Numbered from the stretch's first letter, positions 16,522 to 24,346 are shown. The stretch: DNA of 32,349 bases from a bacterium c-19 (GCA_009917405.1 QZED01000023.1:1-32349), one strand, 5' to 3'. Notes: generated by a model not told the origin, from the letters alone. Program-made: numbers and translations.

Positions 16522-17472
16522 TTACTCCAACGGCTTGGATCGCTGTGCCACATAGTCATCGATCCATTCCTGATCAGCCAATTCACGCTTCATATTACCT
16601 TCATGATCTCTTGATACGCGATAGACACTTAACGGCTGTACTTCGCTGCAAACCACTACGGAAAAGGTTTCAATATTAGTCGCACAACCCCATTCCCCTT
16701 TGGCATTCATCGCAACTACAGACAAGTCTCCGGCACTTCCGCGCTGTTTACGTAATCGTTCATCAAGCATATTGACAGCCATTTCACAAGCCTCTTGCGG
16801 TGTCATACCTTCTTTCATGCGGCGAACGATTTCATAGGAAATGCATCCTTTCATTAAGTCCTCGCCCAAACCGGTTGCCGAAGCGCCGCCGATCTCACTA
16901 TCCACATAACAGCCTGAACCGCATATCGGGGAATCTCCTACCCTGCCTCTGCGTTTCATAAACAATCCCGATGTACTGGTACCTGCACACATTTCGCTAT
17001 TATGATCTAAGCTGACAACACCGACGGTATCATGTCCGTCATAAGGGCGATCAGCCTGTGACAATTCTTTGCGCCGTTTCTCATAGTAATGCTTAGCACG
17101 CTCAGTCAACATATTTTTCCGCTCAAAGCCGTTGACAGCCGCATACTTCGCCGCTCCGTCACCTACTAATAAATTATTCACCGGTTCTTTGCTTAATGAT
17201 CTGGCAATACTGATCGGATTGGCAAAGTCACGAAGCGCAGCCACTGCGCCGAAATCCATTGTCGTACCGTTCATAAAAGCCGCATCCAACTCAACCTCCA
17301 TTTCTTCGTTTGGTAAACCGCCGTACCCAACTGATTTATAAAACGGGAAGTCCTCTACCGCTTTAACTGCTGTTTCCAACGCATCAAAACAAGAACCGTT
17401 TTCCTTTAATAAGGATGATGCTTTTTCAACACCCTCTAACGCCATTCTCCACGTTGCGATCATACCCCACAT
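16522..17472 (-). CDS. N4-(beta-N-acetylglucosaminyl)-L-asparaginase family hydrolase
   Basis: Ntn-hydrolase of about 316 residues that self-cleaves before a catalytic threonine. The cleavage site is visible as GHDTVGVV, with the Thr at residue 149 from the ATG start. Other family marks are TWRMALEG at the N-terminus, MEVELDAAFMNG, RVGDSPICGSG (substrate pocket) and GGASATGLGEDL. This is the glycosylasparaginase group, which splits the GlcNAc-Asn bond left after N-glycoprotein breakdown, rather than the classic isoaspartyl peptidases. Start: an upstream GTG at 17481 is too close to AAAGG; the ATG at 17472 has better spacing. No signal peptide, so it should act on imported substrate. First gene of aspG-cutC-uup with an extended -10 upstream. 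Confidence 0.88.
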   Translation of the reverse strand: MWGMIATWRMALEGVEKASSLLKENGSCFDALETAVKAVEDFPFYKSVGYGGLPNEEMEVELDAAFMNGTTMDFGAVAALRDFANPISIARSLSKEPVNNLLVGDGAAKYAAVNGFERKNMLTERAKHYYEKRRKELSQADRPYDGHDTVGVVSLDHNSEMCAGTSTSGLFMKRRGRVGDSPICGSGCYVDSEIGGASATGLGEDLMKGCISYEIVRRMKEGMTPQEACEMAVNMLDERLRKQRGSAGDLSVVAMNAKGEWGCATNIETFSVVVCSEVQPLSVYRVSRDHEGNMKRELADQEWIDDYVAQRSKPLE

Positions 17473-17522
17473 TAATATCACTGCCTTTCTGTATTTTCTA
17501 TCTTTATCTGTTATGTATGAGT

Positions 17523-17528
17523 ATTATA
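17523..17528 (-). promoter_or_regulatory. -10 box for aspG-cutC-uup
   Basis: Minus-strand TATAAT preceded by TGG (extended -10), about 50 bp before the aspG start. The -35 region is poor. Confidence 0.5.
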
Positions 17529-17600
17529 CCATGCCTCTTTGGAACAAAACTACTTTCAAGCTGAATTATATCTTATCAGACTCCTATTTTGAAGCTAATA

Positions 17601-18836
17601 TCATAATGATCCGTCACTTTTATTCTCATGATGATAAAACAGCTTTTTCATATCTCGAACGATCTGTTTTTCACTCGGCTGATGCTTATAGCGCAAATGT
17701 TGAATATCAGTTTGTGCAGATTGACCCATCACGTCTTTCAAACAATCGTTTTGTACTAATTGCTGTGAATAAATGCGAATCTGCATAATCTCATGGTCTT
17801 GCTCATATGCAATCCATGTAATTTCCCGAATGAAAACCCTTAACAACTGATACAGTGCTCCTATCCGTTCTTTTTTCGTCCACAATTCCAGCATAACGCA
17901 ATCATGACGATAACTCTCACAGATTGCTTGATCACTCAGGACAAAGTGATTTTCATGATTGCTCAGACATTGCTCATAAAATTGTCTTTCTGCCTCAGTC
18001 ATAATCTCTTGATGATGAATATATAATCGTTGATCACTGATTTCATATAAAAACGGGGGAAATTCGGAAGCTGATAATGTATCCGCCAGCTTTGACCATA
18101 ATGAATAAGGCATCTCGCACAGTGCTTGGCAGCGATCATTTTGTCGATCATAAAAAATCGCTCCGTCTAACAATGCAAAGGCAGATGGCAGAAAAGAATC
18201 GAAAGCGCATTGATTCAGCTGTGCCGGTGTTTTAGATGATGTGATCAGCAGATGCAATCCTTCTTTTGAAAATCGCCTTAAATAATGTTGCATATAAACA
18301 GATAAACTGTCGTTTTCACTTAAGTAACCGAACGGAATTTCCAACCATAAATGCTTATGTTTACGATGGGGCAAATGAAAAGCATTAACACCGATAGCGA
18401 CAAGAATTCCGATCCATGTATCTAACATTCGATTCAGTGCAAACGCAAACGGATCCGCATCATTGCCGTGAGATATACAGATGCATAAGAACACGACACA
18501 ACTGATATATGCACAATCCGGCTGTTTCAACAGCACAGTAGTATAAATTAACGGAATTAAAGATGCAGAGACAAACAGATAACAAAGCCATGATGTTGCA
18601 TCAATACCGTAATATTTGAATAAATACAAAATTCCCATACCGGCAATACCGCCGATCAGTGTCGCAAGCATACGGTTTTTACCTTTTTCTTTTGAATCCT
18701 CGATCTCTCTTTGCATACAAAGTACTGCCGCTATCGCGGAATAAAACGGGATTCCTTCACCTCTGATCCGATAAATGATAAAGCAAAGAAATACGGCAAG
18801 TGCGGTTTTTATGAGTCTCATTCCAATTTTCGGCAT
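17601..18836 (-). CDS. FUSC/aromatic-acid-exporter-like membrane protein with HAD-like C-terminal half
   Basis: Protein of 411 residues. The N-terminal half has four or five hydrophobic segments (within about 8-155) and the ArAE_1/FUSC pattern: RLIKTALAVFLCF, IPFYSAIAAVLCMQ, ATLIGGIAGM, a region of two helices, then LDTWIGILVAIGVN. Relatives are putative small-molecule exporters. The C-terminal half (about 165-411) is cytoplasmic and not the usual helical tail. Segments GLHLLITSSKTPAQL and ALLDGAIFYDRQND resemble the motif II strand and the NGA-hydrophobic-D loop of Cof-type HAD phosphatases, but a DxD nucleophile and the GDSxND motif are missing. Start: GTG at 18845 overlaps AAGGTG, so the ATG at 18836 is preferred. 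Confidence 0.75.
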   Translation of the reverse strand: MPKIGMRLIKTALAVFLCFIIYRIRGEGIPFYSAIAAVLCMQREIEDSKEKGKNRMLATLIGGIAGMGILYLFKYYGIDATSWLCYLFVSASLIPLIYTTVLLKQPDCAYISCVVFLCICISHGNDADPFAFALNRMLDTWIGILVAIGVNAFHLPHRKHKHLWLEIPFGYLSENDSLSVYMQHYLRRFSKEGLHLLITSSKTPAQLNQCAFDSFLPSAFALLDGAIFYDRQNDRCQALCEMPYSLWSKLADTLSASEFPPFLYEISDQRLYIHHQEIMTEAERQFYEQCLSNHENHFVLSDQAICESYRHDCVMLELWTKKERIGALYQLLRVFIREITWIAYEQDHEIMQIRIYSQQLVQNDCLKDVMGQSAQTDIQHLRYKHQPSEKQIVRDMKKLFYHHENKSDGSL

Positions 18837-18857
18837 AGTGATCACCTTCTGTTCTCA

Positions 18858-18863
18858 ATTATA
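18858..18863 (-). promoter_or_regulatory. -10 box for the FUSC-like gene
   Basis: Minus-strand TATAAT 22 bp before the ATG, in a short divergent promoter region. A TGAAGA hexamer 17 bp upstream is a weak -35. Confidence 0.5.
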
Positions 18864-18886
18864 ACATAAAGCCGTCGCATTCTTCA

Positions 18887-18892
18887 TACAAT
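18887..18892 (+). promoter_or_regulatory. -10-like box for the Veg-like gene
   Basis: Plus-strand TACAAT about 19 bp before the start codon; no clear -35. It shares the 70-bp divergent region with the FUSC promoter. Confidence 0.35.
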
Positions 18893-18910
18893 TAAATTAG
18901 GAGTGATAAA

Positions 18911-19171
18911 ATGGATGCTTGTGTAGCTAAAGTCAAAGAAGAAATAGCAAAGCTGAAAGGACAGCGTGTTGATATAGTTTATCACCCGCATTCGACATAT
19001 CGTATGATTAAGCAGGGAGATGCAAAGGTTACCGCATTGTTTCGCCATTTTTTTGAAGTTGAAGTGGATACTAAAGAATACGGAAGCTATAAAACAACCA
19101 TTACTTATTTAGATGTTTATACGAAAAGCTGTGTGATCAGCGCACATAAAGAAAATCAGCCCGAAAGCTGA
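18911..19171 (+). CDS. Veg-family protein
   Basis: Cytoplasmic protein of 86 residues that matches the length and layout of Bacillus Veg (DUF1021): an N-terminal helix VAKVKEEIAKLKGQRVDI, a basic/hydrophobic middle HSTYRMIKQGDAKVTALF, a HFFEVEVD strand and a final ITYLDVYTKSCVIS. Veg has a small beta-barrel fold and in B. subtilis affects biofilm gene expression. AGGAGTG lies 6 nt before ATG. The stop codon sits inside a bidirectional terminator shared with ftsX. Similarity is by pattern only and the sequence is divergent, so the family is likely rather than certain. Confidence 0.7.
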   Translation: MDACVAKVKEEIAKLKGQRVDIVYHPHSTYRMIKQGDAKVTALFRHFFEVEVDTKEYGSYKTTITYLDVYTKSCVISAHKENQPES

Positions 19172-19175
19172 TTTT
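19152..19175. terminator. Bidirectional terminator between the Veg-like gene and ftsX
   Basis: AAAATCAGC pairs with GCTGATTTT (9 bp) around CCGAAA; T-runs follow on both strands. It overlaps the Veg-like stop codon (19169-19171) and lies just past the second ftsX stop (19178). Confidence 0.85.
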
Positions 19176-19177
19176 TA

Positions 19178-20080
19178 TTATCGTTTCCAACGCAAATATT
19201 TAGTCGTTGATAAGAAAGAGCCGAAGATACCGACAATCATTCCGGTGACAATCAAAATACCGATGATTTCAAATACAAACGGATTGATCGGTTGGAACGC
19301 AAATACATTACTGAAGAGCTGTCCGCCCATCGCATTGTATAGATAAGCATAGCCGAAATAAGCTCCGATGCATGGTAGAATTGATCCCAGTAAGCCGATG
19401 ATCATACCCTCGATCATAAACGGTGTTTTGATAAACGTATTCGTCGCACCGACATTGCGCATAATCGCAATCTCATTGGTACGAGCGTAAATTCCCATTT
19501 TAATCGTATTACTGATCAGGAAGATTGCCAGTACACCTAGCACCGCCACAAAGACAATGATACCGCTGCGTATTGTGTTCAGCATTGATATCAAAGTGGA
19601 AATACTATTTCCTCCGTACATCGCATCGTCTACAAAATCAAGTGCGATAATTGTATCATTGATCTCGGCAATGCGATCAGGATCAGTGACACTGACAAAG
19701 AACGCATTGTGAAGCGGGTTATTTTCGCCCTCATACATAGAAAAGATTTCTCCCTTTTCCGCAATCCACAGTTTTAATTCATTTTCCTTATCAGATAATT
19801 CAGCCTCTTTTACACCATCGATCGCTTCTATTTCGGTTTTTGTTTCCTGAAGCTGTTCTTCACTGACGATGTTTTCTCCCAGAATCACATGAATACGGAT
19901 TTCGTCTTCGATATGATCGGCAAAGCCGCTGACATTGCCAGCAATCATTAAAAATGCGGCAAGCAGTACTAAGGTTACCATGACTGCGGAAGCTGCCGAC
20001 AAGGTCATGACCAAGTGCCTTACCAAACTTTTCGCAGCGGATTTTATATGAAAAGGTATGCTTTTGAAAAATTGTATCAT
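19178..20080 (-). CDS. ftsX: FtsX-family permease, second copy
   Basis: Protein of 300 residues with FtsX topology: helix 1 at about 25-48, an extracellular domain (about 50-170), then three helices at about 175-195, 223-248 and 272-292. It ends KYLRWKR like the other copy in this operon. Conserved features include NEIAIMRNVGATNTFIKTPF after helix 2. The extracellular loop differs strongly from the first copy (DEIRIHVILGENIVSEEQL versus DFRIHASIDAVQNEADI), so the partner-binding surface may differ. It is the last gene of ftsE-ftsX-M23-ftsX, 26 bp after the peptidase, with a weak ribosome site (AAAGGCGG is about 15 nt upstream). No second ftsE is present in the window. Confidence 0.92.
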   Translation of the reverse strand: MIQFFKSIPFHIKSAAKSLVRHLVMTLSAASAVMVTLVLLAAFLMIAGNVSGFADHIEDEIRIHVILGENIVSEEQLQETKTEIEAIDGVKEAELSDKENELKLWIAEKGEIFSMYEGENNPLHNAFFVSVTDPDRIAEINDTIIALDFVDDAMYGGNSISTLISMLNTIRSGIIVFVAVLGVLAIFLISNTIKMGIYARTNEIAIMRNVGATNTFIKTPFMIEGMIIGLLGSILPCIGAYFGYAYLYNAMGGQLFSNVFAFQPINPFVFEIIGILIVTGMIVGIFGSFLSTTKYLRWKR

Positions 20081-20106
20081 ATCTCTGTCTTACCGCCTTT
20101 CTATTT

Positions 20107-21486
20107 TTAACCGAAGAATTTTTCCGGTCGCTCGCGACACGGTGCAGCGCCTTTCGCATCACAGCTTGTAGACTCCGTGCGCCAGCCGCAGCCCCATGCA
20201 AAATCGGCGCTGTATGAGAACTGTGCTACTGCTGTTTCTACCGACATACTGCCAAGATTAAACACTTCCACATGACAATGCGGACCGGTACTGTTTCCCG
20301 TATGACCGACTGCGCCGAGCTGTTGACCTTGGGTAACAGCCATGCCCGGAGAAGCTAAGAAATTTTCTTGTGCCATATGGAAGAAAGAAATCGCATAAGT
20401 CGTTCCGTTCACAGATCCAATCATATGAATGGTATTTCCGCCGCCTGCCGGATAACCTACCCAGTTTCCTAAAAAGCCGTTATATGTAGGAATAGGATTA
20501 TTCGCATAAACGATTACCCCGCCGATCGGCGCATAAATCGGTGTACCGACAGATGCCGCAAAATCTCTTCCAGGATGGAAACCACCACCCGGATATGCCC
20601 ATGTTCCTGCGGAAATATAGGCACTCGGCACTGGTACTATCCAGCCGCTGCTTGCGACAAAACCTAAATCAGCTGAGTTTATACTGGCTATTTGACTTTG
20701 AATTGCTTGAGAAGCACCTTCCGCACTACGCTTTTGTTCAATTAATTCTGCTTCTTGTTTTAAATATTCGCTTTTTAATGCTTCATTGGCTTCCTTTGCC
20801 TCAACGATCACCGCTCGGTTTTCCTCGTTTTCCTTTTTTGCGATTTCCTGATCGTTCTTTAAGCGCTCCTGTTCATCCTTTTGTTGATCCAATTTCGCTT
20901 TATCTTCTTCCAATGCCTTTATTTCATCTTGATCATTTTCTGTGATGCGTGTAATACCTTCAACGATACGCACCATATCAACCAGATCTTTTGCTCCCAT
21001 AATAAATTCCGCATAGGCATTGGTCCCGATGGAAGCCTGCTCACTGACCATGCGGTCCTTGATCTGATTATCACGAACTTCAATATTGTTCTCTGTTTCC
21101 TTGATTTCTACTTGTAAATTTTCAATAACACCTTGAATCTGTTGGATCGCTTCCTCATTCTTTGCGATCTGAGCATCTAACTTATCGATTGAAGCTTGAT
21201 TCTTATTGATTTCAGACTGTAGTGCATCAATGTTGCCTTGAAGTTTTTCAATTGATGAGTTAATATTCGCAACCTGGCCTTTTAATGCATCCTGCTCATC
21301 GCTCAGCCAATCACGATAACGATTACATAAAGCTGTAGTTTCTGAATCCTTATTGTATTGGCGACATACAGAATCATAATAATCCTGATTACTTGCAAAG
21401 TCTTCCGCGTGTACCACCACACTTGAATAAGGTATGATACATATTAATGCAAATGCAGTAATCAACGCTGTTAATTTCTTTTTCAT
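20107..21486 (-). CDS. FtsEX-associated coiled-coil M23 (LytM) peptidase
   Basis: Secreted murein hydrolase of 459 residues. A signal peptide (1-27, ending VHA) is followed by a long coiled coil (about 60-275) of Glu/Lys/Gln-rich heptads, as in EnvC, PcsB and CwlO. Next is an M23 domain (about 280-415) with all zinc/catalytic residues: His304 and Asp308 in HPGRDF, His370 in FFHM, and His403/His405 in GPHCHVE. The domain should therefore be an active endopeptidase. A Cys-containing tail follows (419-459). Start: ATG at 21486 overlaps the ftsX stop by 4 bp and has GAGGTG; the longer upstream frame has no signal peptide. Position between two ftsX genes makes it the likely effector of FtsEX. Confidence 0.95.
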   Translation of the reverse strand: MKKKLTALITAFALICIIPYSSVVVHAEDFASNQDYYDSVCRQYNKDSETTALCNRYRDWLSDEQDALKGQVANINSSIEKLQGNIDALQSEINKNQASIDKLDAQIAKNEEAIQQIQGVIENLQVEIKETENNIEVRDNQIKDRMVSEQASIGTNAYAEFIMGAKDLVDMVRIVEGITRITENDQDEIKALEEDKAKLDQQKDEQERLKNDQEIAKKENEENRAVIVEAKEANEALKSEYLKQEAELIEQKRSAEGASQAIQSQIASINSADLGFVASSGWIVPVPSAYISAGTWAYPGGGFHPGRDFAASVGTPIYAPIGGVIVYANNPIPTYNGFLGNWVGYPAGGGNTIHMIGSVNGTTYAISFFHMAQENFLASPGMAVTQGQQLGAVGHTGNSTGPHCHVEVFNLGSMSVETAVAQFSYSADFAWGCGWRTESTSCDAKGAAPCRERPEKFFG

Positions 21487-22385
21487 CGTTTCCACCTCAA
21501 ATATTTCGATACTGCCATAAAACTGCCGAGCACACCGACAAGTACACCGCACCCCAACAGCACATAACAGATATTTAACGCAAACGGATATACTTCCTGC
21601 ATCACAAGCATATTAGATAAAAATTGTCCATTTAATATATGATATAAGTAACTATATCCGAAATACGTAAAAATACACGGCAACAACGCTCCGATTAAAC
21701 CGATCACTAAGCCTTCCGCAATGAAGGGAACACGAATAAAACCGTTTGTTGCGCCGACATTACGCATAATACCGATTTCAGTACTGCGCGCATAAATGGT
21801 CATTTTAATTGTAGTTGATATTAAAAACACTGCCAAAAGACTCAACGCACCGACAAAGATAAAACCGCCGTTGCGAATTGCCTTAAACAAATCTACCATT
21901 ACTGAAACACCGTCTCCGCCGTATTCCGCCTTATTGATGCCTTCGGTTGTATTTAAAGTCGCTGTCACCGGTTCGATATCCTCGGGTGTAGCTGTTTCAA
22001 TAATAAAAACATCACGCAACGGGTTCGCATCGCCTTCCTCATACATGCCGAAAATATTTTCATTTTCTTCTTTCAGCTTTGCCAATTCCTGATCCTTGCT
22101 TGAAAATTCTACTAATTTCACACCAGGTATGCTCTCCACCTTCTGTTGCAACTTCACAATATCAGCTTCATTTTGAACGGCATCAATAGAAGCATGAATG
22201 CGGAAATCCGATTCAATATTCTTGGTAAAGCTTGAGATATTACCCGTCAGTAGCATAAACAATGCCATTAGAATCAATGTCATTGTAACAGCCGATATAG
22301 CAGAAAAAGCGGTTGCACTGTGGCGAACCAATCCCTGTATTGCCGATTTAAAATGATAAGGCAATAAGCGGAAAAATCTAATCAT
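21483..22385 (-). CDS. ftsX: Cell-division permease FtsX, first copy
   Basis: Protein of 300 residues counted from the ATG at 22385. It has four membrane helices (about 25-47, 174-196, 222-247, 270-292) and an extracellular domain between helices 1 and 2. Family marks are FSAISAVTMTLILMALF, TEIGIMRNVGATNGFIRVPF and the terminal KYLRWKR. FtsX transmits FtsE ATPase movement to an outside murein hydrolase. The start overlaps ftsE by 8 bp; the alternative GTG at 22400 sits too close to the AAGG. GTGG/CCAC near the start could form a small hairpin on the mRNA. The stop overlaps the M23 peptidase ATG (ATGA). Confidence 0.95.
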   Translation of the reverse strand: MIRFFRLLPYHFKSAIQGLVRHSATAFSAISAVTMTLILMALFMLLTGNISSFTKNIESDFRIHASIDAVQNEADIVKLQQKVESIPGVKLVEFSSKDQELAKLKEENENIFGMYEEGDANPLRDVFIIETATPEDIEPVTATLNTTEGINKAEYGGDGVSVMVDLFKAIRNGGFIFVGALSLLAVFLISTTIKMTIYARSTEIGIMRNVGATNGFIRVPFIAEGLVIGLIGALLPCIFTYFGYSYLYHILNGQFLSNMLVMQEVYPFALNICYVLLGCGVLVGVLGSFMAVSKYLRWKR

Positions 22386-23067
22386 GGTGGATATACCCAC
22401 CCTTCTGAATATCAGCTACAATATATCCTTCCTCTAAAGCAATCGTGCGCTTTTTATTCATATCAACCAAATTAGAATCATGAGTTACCATCAATATTGT
22501 GGTATTCTCTTCTTGATTAATCTTCTCTAATAACTCCATAATCTCTTGACTTTTTTCGGGGTCAAGATTTCCCGTAGGTTCATCCGCAATTAATACACGT
22601 GGACTGTTCGCAATCGCACGTCCGATCGTAGCACGCTGCTGCTGCCCGCCGGATAACTCGCGCGGAAAGGATTTCGCCTTATCCTCTAAAGAAACAAGCT
22701 CCAGTATTTCACGCACTCGACGACGAATTGTAACCTTATCCAAGCCAATCACCTGCAAGGCAAACGCGATGTTCTCAAATACCGTCAATTCCGGCAACAA
22801 ACGGAAGTCCTGAAATACGACACCGATATTGCGGCGATACAGAGGTACTTTAGAATGGCGCAGTTTTCCTACATCAGTTCCGGCAACGACAACTCGACCG
22901 CTTGACGGAATCAATTCACCGTCCAGCAGCTTGATCAGGGTTGATTTACCGCTTCCTGTCGGACCTATTATATAAACAAATTCGCCCTCTTCAATATATA
23001 AATTTACATCACGTAAAGCATGAACACCATTTTTAAATGATTTAGATACGTTTTCCAATAAGATCAC
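22378..23067 (-). CDS. ftsE: Cell-division ATP-binding protein FtsE
   Basis: Cytoplasmic ABC ATPase of 229 residues driving FtsX. Walker A is GPTGSGKST, the signature LSGGQQQRATIGRAI, Walker B VLIADEPTGNLDP with catalytic Glu, and the switch His is in VTHDSN. Start: three in-frame options exist. The GTG at 23067 lies 7 nt after AGGAGG and gives the family-typical MILLENVSKSF, so it is preferred over the GTG at 23073. First gene of the four-gene operon. A TATAAT lies at 23096-23101. Since both permeases are in the same operon, one FtsE probably serves both. Confidence 0.95.
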   Translation of the reverse strand: MILLENVSKSFKNGVHALRDVNLYIEEGEFVYIIGPTGSGKSTLIKLLDGELIPSSGRVVVAGTDVGKLRHSKVPLYRRNIGVVFQDFRLLPELTVFENIAFALQVIGLDKVTIRRRVREILELVSLEDKAKSFPRELSGGQQQRATIGRAIANSPRVLIADEPTGNLDPEKSQEIMELLEKINQEENTTILMVTHDSNLVDMNKKRTIALEEGYIVADIQKGGYIHHD

Positions 23068-23095
23068 GTACACCCCTCCTTGCTTGCCGTTTATT

Positions 23096-23101
23096 ATTAT
23101 A
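23096..23101 (-). promoter_or_regulatory. -10 box for the ftsEX-M23-ftsX operon
   Basis: Perfect minus-strand TATAAT about 29 bp before the ftsE GTG; no good -35 hexamer is visible. The 240 bp further upstream (23102-23343) hold only a weak 45-residue frame and no feature I can support. Confidence 0.5.
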
Positions 23102-23343
23102 ACATAGAAAGCAGTAAAAGTTTATGAAAATTATCAGGTAATTTTACCCAAAGAGGTATTTCTGACATGCGATAAGAATAAAGTTCAAAAATTATCTTTT
23201 TTTAGCAGTATATCTTCTGAAACAGTGAAACAAAGATATGAATTCATATGATAAGTCCGCACTTTCTTCTCTTATCACTAACTTTGTTCTTGCTGTAAAC
23301 ACCCTGTATTTCAGGATAATCACGGACATCTTATATCCTTGCA

Positions 23344-23370
23344 CAAAAAAAACGGTTGACTCACCGTTTT
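23344..23370 (-). terminator. Terminator overlapping the stop of the small membrane protein gene
   Basis: Minus-strand AAAACGGT/ACCGTTTT (8 bp, loop GAGTCA) followed by eight T. The TGA stop (23361-23363) lies inside the loop/stem. Confidence 0.85.
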
Positions 23371-23549
23371 CGTTTTGCGGAATGCTTTTGCGGCCACAAT
23401 AACAAAGCGCCAATAAAGATAAAACCAATTGGCCAGTAATGTACCGCTATGTAATTGAGCCCCATCATCATAGTATCAAAATCTAAGTTTGGCTTAATGA
23501 TTAAAATCAGACCGCTTACGATCAGAATAATGCCGACGCGCCTGCGCAT
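23361..23549 (-). CDS. Small two-helix membrane protein (LiaF/DUF5668-like N-terminus)
   Basis: Protein of 62 residues with two hydrophobic helices, VGIILIVSGLILII (5-18) and IAVHYWPIGFIFIGALLLW (about 34-52), and a basic end (KHSAKRKR). The YWPIGFIFIGALLLW pattern resembles the FWPLILIxIGLxLL repeat of LiaI/LiaF-type and DUF5668 membrane domains. Start: the frame is open to 23645, but a TATAAT box at 23571-23576 lies inside that extension, and AAGGAAG/GAGGG precede the ATG at 23549. Monocistronic with its own terminator. No function can be assigned. Confidence 0.65.
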   Translation of the reverse strand: MRRRVGIILIVSGLILIIKPNLDFDTMMMGLNYIAVHYWPIGFIFIGALLLWPQKHSAKRKR

Positions 23550-23570
23550 ATCCCTCACTTCCTTTATCAT

Positions 23571-23603
23571 ATTATAGCGAAGCCGATCGTAAAAACTTGT
23601 CAA
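23571..23603 (-). promoter_or_regulatory. Promoter of the small membrane protein, unusual spacing
   Basis: TTGACA (23598-23603) and TATAAT (23571-23576), both perfect consensus on the minus strand but 21 bp apart instead of 16-18. This could lower basal activity or indicate an activator that changes promoter geometry. Confidence 0.5.
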
Positions 23604-23744
23604 AAAAACACTACTGTATTTAACCCTCTCGTGAAGAGTTTGCAAAATTCAAATACTGTTAAGTCTTTTCTCTATGTAAACAGCAACCATTAACAATCAA
23701 TAGAGTTACACATCAAAAAGTGTTGTCGCCTAAATCTCTTTCTC

Positions 23745-23783
23745 ATAAAAAATGCACCGATCCGCTCAGAACCGTGTGCATTT
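23745..23783 (-). terminator. Rho-independent terminator after nusG
   Basis: Minus-strand AAATGCAC (from 23783) pairs with GTGCATTT (to 23750), with a partly paired inner loop, and continues into a T-run. It follows directly after the nusG stop. Confidence 0.85.
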
Positions 23784-23788
23784 CCTAT

Positions 23789-24337
23789 CTAAAATTCAAC
23801 TTTTTCTAAATCACTGTAGCTGATTTCTGTCGGTGTTTCTCTACCAAATAGAATTGTTAATACGACTGCTGTCTGTGTTTCGTTATCTAATTCTTCAACA
23901 GTTCCCTCTACACCGTCGAATGCGCCTGATAAAATTTTCACGCGATCTCCGACCGTAAAGTCAACATTCACTCTGCGTTCACTCATACCGAGACGTCTCA
24001 GAATGGATTCCATTTCATCCTCAGCGACCGGGAAAGGCTTTGCGCCGCCGCCGCTAGATCCGATAAATCCGGTAACACCCGGTGTATTACGAACAATATA
24101 CCAAGCTTCGTCCGTCATGATCATTTCTACAAAAACATATCCGGAGAAAAGGTTTCTAACTTTTTCGACTTCCTTGCCGTTTTTATATTCAATTTCTTTT
24201 TCTTCAGCGACAATTACTCGAAACAAGTAATCCTGCAAACCCATCGTTTCCATACGACGCTCCAGATTTTCTTTTACTCGATTCTCATGCCCGGCGTACG
24301 TATTAACCACGTACCATTCTTTATTACCTTCAGCCAT
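23789..24337 (-). CDS. nusG: Transcription elongation/antitermination factor NusG
   Basis: Protein of 182 residues. The NGN domain (about 5-115) begins WYVVNTYAGHENRVKENL and includes LFSGYVFVEM and the segment NTPGVTGFIGS. The KOW domain (about 128-182) includes VGDRVKILSGAFDGVEGTVEE. NusG binds RNA polymerase and affects pausing and, through KOW, links to ribosomes or Rho. AGGAGGA precedes ATG. It is the last gene of rpmG-secE-nusG, 9 bp after secE, and is followed by a strong terminator. Confidence 0.98.
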   Translation of the reverse strand: MAEGNKEWYVVNTYAGHENRVKENLERRMETMGLQDYLFRVIVAEEKEIEYKNGKEVEKVRNLFSGYVFVEMIMTDEAWYIVRNTPGVTGFIGSSGGGAKPFPVAEDEMESILRRLGMSERRVNVDFTVGDRVKILSGAFDGVEGTVEELDNETQTAVVLTILFGRETPTEISYSDLEKVEF

Positions 24338-24346
24338 AAGCTCCTC

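Noticed and set aside
19860..20201. 113-residue minus-strand frame across the peptidase end and second ftsX
   Set aside because: Its composition (Arg/Ser/His-rich) is that of an out-of-frame shadow, and both overlapping genes are secure.
23192..23428. Minus-strand 78-residue open frame, or a 45-residue version starting at 23329
   Set aside because: It overlaps the small membrane protein gene and runs through that gene's terminator; only a weak AAGG is seen before the inner ATG and no family pattern is recognised.
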